This document shows, in pieces, positions 32,676-40,633 of a stretch of 45,703 nucleotides of DNA. The DNA comes from Halomarinibacterium sp041392205. GTDB lineage: Bacteria > Bacteroidota > Bacteroidia > Flavobacteriales > Flavobacteriaceae. The notes below the pieces were generated by a model that saw only the letters and a list, made by a program, of their open reading frames with translations, was not told where the DNA came from and searched no databases. Both the position numbers and the translations under genes were made by a program. How positions within the stretch are numbered: position 1 is the first letter of the stretch; the number at the start of each line of letters is the position of its first letter. Where the stretch lies: NCBI GenBank assembly GCA_041392205.1, contig JAWKMO010000017.1, forward strand, positions 1-45,703, given 5' to 3'.

Positions 32676-33866
32676 ATGCCTTCTATATCTCATAAAGGAC
32701 AACATATGCCAGAATCACCTATTAGGAAACTGGTTCCCTTTGCAGAAAAAGCGTACAAGCAAAACAAAACGGTATACCATTTAAACATTGGACAACCCGA
32801 TATTAAATCGCCACAAATTGCCATGGATGCCGTTACTACCCACTCTTTAGAAATTTTGGCCTATACTCGTTCGGAAGGATCAGAAGAATATCGAAAAAAA
32901 ATTGCCGGCTATTATAAAAGTAAAGAGATAGCGGTAGAAGCGAAAGACATTATTGTAACAACAGGAGGAAGTGAAGCGTTGTTGTTTGCAATGGGTACTG
33001 TATGTGATGTAGGGGATGAGATTATTATTCCAGAACCTTTTTATGCTAATTACAATGGTTTTGCCACGGCATCTGGGGTAACCATTATCCCCGTAATTTC
33101 AAAAATTGAAGACAATTTTGCGTTACCTCCCATAGCTGAGTTCGAAAAGTTAATTTCCCCCAAAACCAAAGCAATTCTTATTTGCAACCCTGGAAATCCA
33201 ACGGGCTATTTATATTCAAAAGAGGAAATTCAAACCTTATGCAACATCGTAAAAAAACACAATCTTTTTTTAGTTGCAGACGAGGTATATAGGGAGTTTA
33301 CCTACGATGGCTTAGAGCATTATTCCATCTTGCAAGAAGAAGGCATGGAAGATTACGGCATTATTATCGATTCGGTTTCTAAGCGATATAGCATGTGTGG
33401 TGCACGCATAGGGTGTTTGGTTTCCAAAAATCCTCAAGTCATTGCAACAGCTCTTAAATTTGCCCAAGCAAGGTTAAGCCCTCCTACTTTTGCACAAATT
33501 GCAAGTGAAGCTGCATTAGAAACTCCGCAAAGTTATTTTAACGATGTTATAAAAGAATATAGTGACCGTCGAGATACTTTAGTAAAACATTTACAAGAAA
33601 TACCAGGCTTAAAAGTGGGTGTTCCTAAAGGTGCTTTTTATTGTATTGTAGAGCTTCCCGTTAAAAATAGCGATGATTTTGCGCAATGGTTACTTGAAAA
33701 ATTTGATGTAAACGGCGAAACGATTATGGTGGCACCCGCAGCAGGGTTTTATTCGTCTCCCGGGGTTGGATTAAATCAAGTGCGTATTGCGTATGTATTA
33801 AAAAAAGAAAGCCTTATAAGAGCTGTTGAAATTTTGAAAGCTGCATTGGAGCAATACCAAGACTAA
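32676..33866 (+). CDS. PLP-dependent class I/II aminotransferase
   Basis: A fold-type-I aminotransferase of 396 residues. The nucleotide motifs are NIGQPDIKSP (N-terminus), ILICNPGNPTGYLYS with the substrate-carboxylate/Asn region, ADEVYREFTYDG, and the PLP Lys in DSVSKRYSMCGARIG (Lys236). The C-terminal Arg is in NQVRIAYVLKKES. It is the AspC/AatA-like family, probably aspartate or another amino acid aminotransferase; the substrate is not resolvable. Its stop overlaps the start of murB as TAATG (33864-33868), so they are translationally coupled. Confidence 0.9.
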   Translation: MPSISHKGQHMPESPIRKLVPFAEKAYKQNKTVYHLNIGQPDIKSPQIAMDAVTTHSLEILAYTRSEGSEEYRKKIAGYYKSKEIAVEAKDIIVTTGGSEALLFAMGTVCDVGDEIIIPEPFYANYNGFATASGVTIIPVISKIEDNFALPPIAEFEKLISPKTKAILICNPGNPTGYLYSKEEIQTLCNIVKKHNLFLVADEVYREFTYDGLEHYSILQEEGMEDYGIIIDSVSKRYSMCGARIGCLVSKNPQVIATALKFAQARLSPPTFAQIASEAALETPQSYFNDVIKEYSDRRDTLVKHLQEIPGLKVGVPKGAFYCIVELPVKNSDDFAQWLLEKFDVNGETIMVAPAAGFYSSPGVGLNQVRIAYVLKKESLIRAVEILKAALEQYQD

Positions 33867-34878
33867 TGCACATTGAAGAAAACAAATCGCTAAAAGAATT
33901 AAACACCTTTGGGATTGCTTGCAAAGCACGTTATTTTGCTTCTGTCAACTCAAAAGAGACCTTATTAGCCATTCTTTCATCTCATAAACACACCCCTTTA
34001 TTTGTCTTAGGAGGGGGAAGCAATATACTACTTACAAAGGATATAGATGCCTTGGTACTTCACATTAATTTGAAAGGAATTTCAGTTATTTCTGAAAATG
34101 ATTCTCATATAATTATTGAAGCTCAAGGCGGAGAAAATTGGCATGAATTTGTGCAGTATTGCATTCAAAATCAATGGGGAGGGGTAGAAAATTTATCCTT
34201 AATTCCAGGAAATGTGGGCACCGCACCCATACAGAATATTGGTGCTTATGGAGTGGAATTAAAAGATGTATTTGAAAGTTGTCAAGCCCTTCATAAAACC
34301 ACTTTGGAAGAAAGAACCTTCGGTCTTACAGAATGTGAATTTGGGTACCGTGATTCTATTTTTAAAAATGCTGAAAAAGGCAATTATATTATTACTTCGG
34401 TACGTTTCAAACTCACAAAAAAGAATCATAATTTAAAAACTTCCTACGGCGACATCCAACTTGAATTACAAAAACAAAATATTGAAAACCCCAATATTAA
34501 AGCTATTTCAGAAGCGGTAATAGCCATTCGACAATCGAAACTACCAGACCCAAAATTGTTAGGAAATAGCGGAAGTTTTTTTAAAAATCCCGTCATTTCT
34601 TCAGCAACTTTTCAAAAATTTCACTTACAATATCCTGAAGCGCCATTTTATGAAGTCACTCCTACCGAGTTTAAAATTCCAGCAGGATGGTTAATCGAAA
34701 AGGCCGGTTTTAAAGGAAAACGCTTTGGCGATGCTGGGTTCATAAAAATCAAGCTTTGGTATTGGTAAACTATGGCAATGCACAAGGAAAAGATCTTTGG
34801 GAATTAGCTATAAAAATTCAAGAAAAAGTAAAAGAACTTTTTGGAATTGATATTGTTCCAGAGGTAACTGTAATCTAA
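33866..34878 (+). CDS. murB: MurB, UDP-N-acetylenolpyruvoylglucosamine reductase, frameshifted near the 3' end
   Basis: MurB reduces UDP-GlcNAc-enolpyruvate to UDP-MurNAc with NADPH and FAD. The FAD-binding motifs LGGGSNILL, SLIPGNVGTAPIQNIGAYG and, at the catalytic serine, LLGNSGSFFKNP are clean. Near 34738 the frame breaks: GGCGATGCTGGG is followed by TTCAT where GGTTCAT would be expected, so one G is missing from a G run. Adding it back restores GDAGVHKNQALVLVNYGN, then KIQEKVKELFGID and IVPEVTVI with a TAA at 34876-34878. The lost tail carries the catalytic Glu (in PEV), so the protein as written would be inactive. Confidence 0.9.
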
Positions 34879-34881
34879 TTT

Positions 34882-35486
34882 TTATAGTTGTAAAACGGCA
34901 TCAATTACATACACAAAACCGTTTCCAGCAACAATATCACTTTTTATAACCTTGGCTTTTTTCCTTTGGAATCAGAAATAACGATATCGGTTCCTTCTTT
35001 CGAGACGGTCAATTTAGCACCTCCTAAAGTTTCTAAAATCACATTGCCAGTACTCTTCATATTTTTAACTAAATCGGAAGAACTAAAACCTCCTTTTACT
35101 ACATGATTTTTGATAAGCTTTGCAAACGTTTCTTTATTTTCAGGCCTTAATAAGGGATTTCTTATATTTTCCGGAACGGTCTCATAGGCAGTATTACTAA
35201 AACCCAAAACGGTAAATGGCCCCTCTTCTTTAGAAAGAAGATCGGTAATTTCTACTGTAACGGAACAACTTGTAAAAGTTTTTAATTCTGGGGTTACCAT
35301 CATTTTACTCAATACGCTAGTTATTACTTTTTTATCCTCTTCACTTAATACTTTTTGGGGAAGTTTTTCAGCCGATTTTGTAATTTCTGTGCCTTTTTCT
35401 GAAGCGGCTTCCTTGTCATTTTGCTTACAAGAACTAACAATTAGTGTGATTACTGAAAAGACGAAAATGATTTTAAAAATATACAT
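34882..35486 (-). CDS. Fasciclin-domain lipoprotein, frameshifted near the 3' end
   Basis: The product begins with a lipoprotein signal (IFVFSVITLIVSSC) and a fasciclin (FAS1) domain: SVLSKMMVTPELKTF, GPFTVLGFSNTAYETVP, ETFAKLIKNHVVKGGFSS and LGGAKLTVSKEGTDIVI. The current frame stops early, after KGKKPRL, 20 residues short. If the A run at 34957-34962 had one more base the frame would continue as GKKAKVIKSDIVAGNGF and VYVIDAVLQL, the normal FAS1 end, stopping at 34882-34884. So one homopolymer base has probably been lost. The likely role is adhesion in the cell envelope. It converges on murB with 3 bp between stops. Confidence 0.8.
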
Positions 35487-35550
35487 ACTAACCCTTTTAT
35501 TTTTGATGCTAAAAATACTTAATTTCTTTCCAAAAAAGCAAGAAAGATTG

Positions 35551-35558
35551 TATTTTTG
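35551..35558 (+). promoter_or_regulatory. Candidate -7 element TATTTTTG for the small Cys-rich gene
   Basis: An exact TAnnTTTG lies 17 bases before the ATG at 35576. No TTG occurs at the correct -33 spacing, so the match is partial. Confidence 0.45.
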
Positions 35559-35575
35559 CGGTACAATTAAACGTT

Positions 35576-35779
35576 ATGGGTATCTTAGTTCTCACACTTA
35601 TTTTATTATTATTAGCCGTTGCTGGTATTGCTATTAAACTTTGGGCAAAAAAGGATGGGAAATTTGCTGGTACCTGCGCCAGCCAGAGCCCCTTTTTAAA
35701 TAAGGATGGAGAAGCGTGTGGTTTTTGTGGTAAAACACCAGACCAATTTGGCACCTGCAACGAAAACCCCGAAAAATAA
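35576..35779 (+). CDS. Small Cys-rich membrane protein
   Basis: A 67-residue protein with one membrane helix (MGILVLTLILLLLAVAGIAI) and a Cys-rich tail: GTCASQSPFLNKDGEACGFC and TPDQFGTC, with four Cys (a C-x14-C-x2-C-x9-C pattern). Homologues in flavobacteria are commonly annotated only as membrane or secreted protein. The CxxC suggests disulphide, metal or Fe-S binding, but nothing fixes it. It lies divergent from the fasciclin gene and 12 bp before the glycosyltransferase gene, so may be co-expressed with it. Confidence 0.75.
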   Translation: MGILVLTLILLLLAVAGIAIKLWAKKDGKFAGTCASQSPFLNKDGEACGFCGKTPDQFGTCNENPEK

Positions 35780-35791
35780 TTCTCGTAGCCT

Positions 35792-36886
35792 ATGTTGCTA
35801 CTTGGCATCTTTCTAGCAGTAATTATTACAAATACTGCATACTTCATTCTTTTTTCTAAATTTTCTTTGTCGCAAAGCCCCTCTCTCAAAATAGAAGAAA
35901 AATTTCCTATTTCTGTAATTATTTGTGCTAAGAACGAAGCCGAAAACCTAAAAAATAACATTCCAAAAATTTTAAATCAGAAGCATCCTAATTTTGAAGT
36001 TATTATTATCAATGATGCTTCTTCAGACCATACAGAGGAAGTAATTGAAAACTTTGTCGCACAAGACCCAAGAGTACACTCCGTAACTATTGAAAACAAT
36101 GAAACTTTTTGGAGCAACAAAAAATATTCGTTAACCCTAGGAATAAAAAGAGCCATCCACCCAAGGCTTCTATTTATCGATGCCGATTGCCACCCGGCTA
36201 GTGACCAATGGATTTCGCAAATGACAGCACAATTTTCGGAAGAAAAGCAACTCATTTTAGGGTACGGTGCTTATCTAAAGGAAAAAGGCTTTTTAAATAA
36301 ACTCATTCGCTTTGAAACTTTAATGACAGCTATTCAATACTTTTCTTATGCACGTGCTGGAATTCCTTACATGGGCGTAGGAAGAAACTTAGCCTATACC
36401 AGTCATCTATTTTATGAAAATAGGGGCTTTATGAGCCATATGCGAGTAGCATCGGGGGACGATGATTTGTTTGTAAACGAAGCGGCAACTGCTCAAAATA
36501 CCGCACTTTGTTATGACGAAAGTGCATTTACATATTCTATCCCAAAAAAAACATTCAAAGCTTGGATACTTCAAAAAAGAAGGCATATTACCACTTCAAA
36601 ATATTACAAGCGCAACCATAGATTATTACTAGGAGGGTATTTTTTAAGTACGCTTCTATTTTGGGTTTTAGGATCTCTTTCCTTGCTATTTTTAGATTGG
36701 AAAATTCCGTTGTCTTTAATTATTTTCCGAATTACCCTTCAATATCTTTTTATAGGAAAAGGAGCCAAGCTCTTAAAAGAAAATGATTTACCGCCCTTTT
36801 TACCTTTTTTTGAAATCATTTTAGTTTTCATTCAATTAACTATCTTTATTACAAATTCCTTTACAAAACCAAAACGTTGGAAATAA
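35792..36886 (+). CDS. Family 2 glycosyltransferase, membrane-anchored
   Basis: A 364-residue inverting GT2 enzyme. An N-terminal membrane helix is followed by the GT-A start ISVIICAKNEAENLKNNIP, VIIINDASSDHT, and the acidic motif FIDADCHPA (DxD). Later come GDDDLFVNEAAT and the acceptor-side LQKRRHITTSKYY, similar to the QxxRW motif. Three or four C-terminal membrane helices (about 275-360) follow. The product could be an exopolysaccharide, glycolipid or carotenoid glycoside; I cannot tell. Its end overlaps the sigma-factor gene by 10 bp. Confidence 0.85.
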   Translation: MLLLGIFLAVIITNTAYFILFSKFSLSQSPSLKIEEKFPISVIICAKNEAENLKNNIPKILNQKHPNFEVIIINDASSDHTEEVIENFVAQDPRVHSVTIENNETFWSNKKYSLTLGIKRAIHPRLLFIDADCHPASDQWISQMTAQFSEEKQLILGYGAYLKEKGFLNKLIRFETLMTAIQYFSYARAGIPYMGVGRNLAYTSHLFYENRGFMSHMRVASGDDDLFVNEAATAQNTALCYDESAFTYSIPKKTFKAWILQKRRHITTSKYYKRNHRLLLGGYFLSTLLFWVLGSLSLLFLDWKIPLSLIIFRITLQYLFIGKGAKLLKENDLPPFLPFFEIILVFIQLTIFITNSFTKPKRWK

Positions 36887-37449
36887 CCGAAAAAGAAATT
36901 CTAAAACAAATTCAGAAAGCAAAAGAAGGCAAGCAAAGTGCCTTCAACTTTTTATTGGATCACTTTTGGAATTTGGTATATGGTTTTCAGCTAAAACGAG
37001 TTAGTAACGAACACGATGCCGAAGATATTACCATTGAAACTTTTTCAAAAGCATTCGATAAAATTGAAACCTTTGATGAAAAGTATGCTTTTGGAACTTG
37101 GTTGGTTACGATTTCAAAAAATATTCAAATAGATAAATCCCGAAAAAAAAACGCCTCCATTTATGTTCAAACCACCGATGCTAGTGTGGAAATGGTACAA
37201 AAAATACCCGATCAAAGCCCTTCCCAAGAAGACCAACTGATTACCGAACAAAATCTGGCCGAATTGTTACGATTTATAAAATTATTAAAACCTCATTATC
37301 AAGAAATTATTAATCTTAGATATTTTCAGGAAATGAGCTACACCGAAATTTCAGACCACTTGGAAGAACCTCTAAGTAATGTAAAAGTGCGTTTACTTAG
37401 AGCAAAAAAATTGCTGGCAGAAATCATCACTCAAAATCAAAGCCATTGA
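36877..37449 (+). CDS. ECF-type RNA polymerase sigma factor
   Basis: A 190-residue sigma-70 family factor. Region 2 is at about 20-85 (LDHFWNLVYGFQLKRVSN, EDITIETFSKAFDKIETFD and the -10 contact TWLVTISKNIQIDKSRKKN). Region 4 at about 125-180 is PHYQEIINLRYFQEMSYTEI plus SDHLEEPLSNVKVRLLRAK with the HTH. No anti-sigma factor or membrane sensor lies next to it. It starts at a TTG (36877-36879) within the 3' end of the glycosyltransferase gene, and its stop overlaps the next gene's TTG start (TTGA), so all three genes are translated from one mRNA. Confidence 0.88.
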   Translation: MEITEKEILKQIQKAKEGKQSAFNFLLDHFWNLVYGFQLKRVSNEHDAEDITIETFSKAFDKIETFDEKYAFGTWLVTISKNIQIDKSRKKNASIYVQTTDASVEMVQKIPDQSPSQEDQLITEQNLAELLRFIKLLKPHYQEIINLRYFQEMSYTEISDHLEEPLSNVKVRLLRAKKLLAEIITQNQSH

Positions 37450-38657
37450 CAAAGCTGCTTAAAAAATTTGGTCCCGGATTTTTATTTGCCGGTGCGGCCA
37501 TAGGAGTGTCTCATTTAGTACAATCTACCCGAGCAGGTGCCGATTTTGGGTTGGGGTTACTATGGGCGTTACTTCTTATAAATATAGTGAAGTATCCCTT
37601 TTTTCAGTTTGGGCCACGATATGCTTCGGCAACAGGTGAAAATTTATTACAAGGCTTTGCTAAAATGCATAAGGGAGTTTTAGTAGCTTATTTTTTAGTT
37701 TCTTTTGCTACGATGTTTACCATACAAACTGCAGTCACCATCGTCACAGCAGGGATTGCTTCTTCTTTGTTTGAAAGTGGTTCTCTAGTACTTTGGACTA
37801 CTTTGGTGACTTCAGGCGGTTTTTTGATTTTATTGTTGGGAAAGTACAAAGTGCTCGATTCGCTCATGAAGTACATTGTCATTCTATTAACCATTAGTAC
37901 GATACTGGCCGTTATACTGGCTTTTACCAAATTTGAAACCTCGTTTTCCTTTCAGCAAATACTCCCCAAAGATGCCGTTGGAGTTGCCTTCCTTATCGCC
38001 TTTATGGGGTGGATGCCGGCACCACTGGACATTACCATTTGGCAGTCTATTTGGACCGTTGAAAAAGCGAAAATAAATTCCAAAATATTGTTTAAAGAAT
38101 CCCTTTTCGATTTTAATGTTGGCTATATTACAACTATCTTTCTGGGTGTATGTTTTATGATTCTAGGGACATTGGTAATGTTTGGCAGTGGCGAAATCTT
38201 TTCAAGTAATGGCACCCAATTTGCCAATCAGTTAATTGGGATGTACACGACCAGTCTGGGAGATTGGGCCAAGTTTATTATTGGTCTTGCAGCGTTGGCC
38301 ACCATGTTTAGTACGACCCTAACCACACTGGATGCTTCCCCGCGAGTGATGCATATTAGTAGTGAATTACTTTTTAAAAAAACCTTTAAACATGGGTACT
38401 TGGTTTGGTTATTGATTTTAATTGTGGGAACCCTTTCTATTTTTTTCTTTTTTGTTTCTGAAATGGGCTTTTTGATACAAATAGCAACCGTACTGTCTTT
38501 TTTAACAGCTCCCTTTTATGCCATCATAAGTTATGTATTACTCACCGGAAAACATACCCCTAAAGTTGCACAACCTTCAAAATCCTTAAAAGGGTTTAGT
38601 CTTTTAGGAATTCTAGTACTTGTAGGGTTTAGTGTTTGGTATTTAGTTTCTTTGTGA
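37446..38657 (+). CDS. Nramp-like membrane protein lacking the metal-binding motifs
   Basis: A 403-residue protein with about 11 membrane helices. The start GPGFLFAGAAIGVSHLVQST resembles Nramp (GPGFLxxxAxxDPGN), but the metal motif DPGN reads GVSH, and in helix 6 the MPH motif reads MPAP in MGWMPAPLDITIW. The rest fits Nramp spacing, including FSTTLTTLDASPR. So either the transported ion differs or this is another substrate class. The start is a TTG overlapping the sigma factor stop as TTGA. Confidence 0.75.
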   Translation: MTKLLKKFGPGFLFAGAAIGVSHLVQSTRAGADFGLGLLWALLLINIVKYPFFQFGPRYASATGENLLQGFAKMHKGVLVAYFLVSFATMFTIQTAVTIVTAGIASSLFESGSLVLWTTLVTSGGFLILLLGKYKVLDSLMKYIVILLTISTILAVILAFTKFETSFSFQQILPKDAVGVAFLIAFMGWMPAPLDITIWQSIWTVEKAKINSKILFKESLFDFNVGYITTIFLGVCFMILGTLVMFGSGEIFSSNGTQFANQLIGMYTTSLGDWAKFIIGLAALATMFSTTLTTLDASPRVMHISSELLFKKTFKHGYLVWLLILIVGTLSIFFFFVSEMGFLIQIATVLSFLTAPFYAIISYVLLTGKHTPKVAQPSKSLKGFSLLGILVLVGFSVWYLVSL

Positions 38658-38690
38658 GAAAGTCAAAATTTGTTGTTAGAATCTTAGAAT

Positions 38691-38723
38691 TTGAATGGTA
38701 CTATTTTTAAAATTGTATCTTTG
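38691..38723 (+). promoter_or_regulatory. Promoter for lipA-gap
   Basis: TTG (38691-38693), a 22-bp spacer and an exact TATCTTTG (38716-38723), then 8 bases to the lipA ATG at 38732. The leader would be only a few bases. Confidence 0.6.
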
Positions 38724-38731
38724 CGCTAGCT

Positions 38732-39604
38732 ATGGAGACACAGATTTTAGACCCTCAAAAACCTACCCCAAAACCCAAGTGGCTTCGGGTAAAATTGCCT
38801 ACGGGACAAAAATACACCGAGCTACGAGGCTTGGTCGATAAGTATAACCTGCATACTATTTGCACCTCTGGAAGTTGTCCCAATATGGGAGAATGTTGGA
38901 CCGAAGGCACAGCTACCTTTATGATTTTGGGAAATATCTGTACCCGCTCATGTGGTTTTTGCGGGGTTAAAACAGGACGTCCCGAAACGGTAGATTGGGC
39001 AGAACCCGAAAAAGTGGCTCGCTCGATTAAAATCATGAACATTAAACATGCGGTCATTACCTCGGTGGATCGTGACGATTTAAAAGATATGGGTTCTATT
39101 ATTTGGGCCGAAACAATTAAGGCCATTCGAAGAATGAATCCCGAAACGACACTCGAAACATTGATTCCTGATTTTCAAGGGGTAACCCAAAATATCGACC
39201 GTATTATTGAAGTCGCTCCCGAAGTAGTTTCCCATAATATGGAAACGGTAAAACGTCTCACTAGAGAAGTACGAATTCAAGCCAAATATGAGCGCAGCCT
39301 AGAAGTACTCCGTTATTTAAAAGAACAAGGGATTAATCGCACTAAGAGTGGCATTATGTTGGGTCTTGGGGAAACCCAAAAAGAAGTCCTTCAAACATTG
39401 GAAGATTTACGAAATGTAGGCCTTGATGTTGTTACCTTAGGGCAGTACTTACAGCCCTCCAAAAAACATCTTTCGGTAAAAGAATTTATTACCCCAGAGC
39501 AGTTTAAAAAATATGAAGAAATTGGACTGGAAATGGGCTTCCGTCACGTGGAGAGTGGCGCCTTGGTACGTTCTTCCTATAAAGCCCATAAACATATAGC
39601 CTAA
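38732..39604 (+). CDS. lipA: Lipoyl synthase
   Basis: LipA is a radical-SAM enzyme that inserts two sulphurs into octanoyl groups to form lipoate on pyruvate and 2-oxoglutarate dehydrogenases. Residues in the 290-residue chain: auxiliary cluster CTSGSCPNMGEC (Cys44, 49, 55), and the radical-SAM CxxxCxxC as CTRSCGFC (Cys70, 74, 77). The C-terminal Ser ligand motif is GALVRSSYKAH. The gap gene begins at the very next base after its stop, with no spacer. Confidence 0.97.
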   Translation: METQILDPQKPTPKPKWLRVKLPTGQKYTELRGLVDKYNLHTICTSGSCPNMGECWTEGTATFMILGNICTRSCGFCGVKTGRPETVDWAEPEKVARSIKIMNIKHAVITSVDRDDLKDMGSIIWAETIKAIRRMNPETTLETLIPDFQGVTQNIDRIIEVAPEVVSHNMETVKRLTREVRIQAKYERSLEVLRYLKEQGINRTKSGIMLGLGETQKEVLQTLEDLRNVGLDVVTLGQYLQPSKKHLSVKEFITPEQFKKYEEIGLEMGFRHVESGALVRSSYKAHKHIA

Positions 39605-40603
39605 ATGGAAGCGCCTATAACCATTGGCATTAATGGCTTTGGCAGAATTGGTCGAACCCTCTTTCGATTGTTGCTTAATCATCCTAAAATTACAGTCGTT
39701 GCCATTAATGATATTGCCGATGTAAAAACCATGGCACATTTGGTAAAATACGATAGTATTCAAGGAGTACTGGGTGCGGTAGTAACTTCCGAAGAAAATT
39801 GCATTATAGTAGCAGGAAAGCGTTTTCGTTATACTTCAGAAAAAGAATTAGACAACTTAGATTGGAAAGGAGTTGATATGGTTATAGAAGCCACCGGAAA
39901 GTTTAAAACTAAGGAACTCCTTCAAAAACACATAAAAAACGGAGCAAACAAAGTGATCCTTTCGGTACCTCCCCTAGAAGACGATATCAAAACCATTGTT
40001 TTAGGGGTAAATGAAGCCCTTTTGGAGCCTTCAGACACTCTTATTTCCAATGCGTCTTGTACCACAAACAATGCAGCCCCCATGTTAAAGGTGATTCACG
40101 AGCTTTGTGGTATAGAACAAGCCTATATAACTACGGTGCATTCCTATACAACCGATCAAAGTTTACACGACCAGCCTCACCGAGACTTACGCAGGGCGAG
40201 AGCGGCGGGCCAATCTATAGTTCCAACTACCACAGGAGCTGCAAAGGCATTGACTAAAATTTTTCCCGATTTAGCCGATGCTATTGGAGGATGCGGAATT
40301 CGGGTTCCTGTGCCAAACGGTTCGCTTACAGACATTACCTTTAATGTGGCTCGAGAAACATCCATTGAGGAAGTAAATTCTGCCTTTAAGAAAGCTTCCG
40401 AAACCTCTTTAAAACAGATTTTACAATATACCGAGGATCCTATTGTTTCTATCGATATTGTTGGAAATTGTCATTCTTGCATTTTTGATGCAGGAATGAC
40501 TTCCGTTATAAAAAAAATGGTTAAAATTATTGGTTGGTACGATAATGAAATGGGTTATTCGTCGAGAATTGTAGATTTAATCTTACAATTTTCGGTAAAA
40601 TAA
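39605..40603 (+). CDS. gap: Glyceraldehyde-3-phosphate dehydrogenase
   Basis: The 332-residue product is a type I phosphorylating GAPDH. It opens with the NAD motif INGFGRIGRTLFRLLL, and VAINDIADVKTMAHL has the Asp typical of NAD preference. The active-site motif is NASCTTNNAAPMLK (Cys152), followed by THSYTTDQSLHDQPHRDLRRAR and the final WYDNEMGYSSRIVDL. It starts at the base after the lipA stop, so translation may be coupled. Bacteroidetes usually have another gap gene, so this may be the second, possibly gluconeogenic, form. Confidence 0.95.
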   Translation: MEAPITIGINGFGRIGRTLFRLLLNHPKITVVAINDIADVKTMAHLVKYDSIQGVLGAVVTSEENCIIVAGKRFRYTSEKELDNLDWKGVDMVIEATGKFKTKELLQKHIKNGANKVILSVPPLEDDIKTIVLGVNEALLEPSDTLISNASCTTNNAAPMLKVIHELCGIEQAYITTVHSYTTDQSLHDQPHRDLRRARAAGQSIVPTTTGAAKALTKIFPDLADAIGGCGIRVPVPNGSLTDITFNVARETSIEEVNSAFKKASETSLKQILQYTEDPIVSIDIVGNCHSCIFDAGMTSVIKKMVKIIGWYDNEMGYSSRIVDLILQFSVK

Positions 40604-40633
40604 CTATATTTATCGCCCAAGTACTTAAAGTAC

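Noticed and set aside
34730..34745. Programmed frameshift in murB
   Set aside because: A simple one-base G-run shortfall explains it, and the fasciclin gene next door shows a similar one-base loss.
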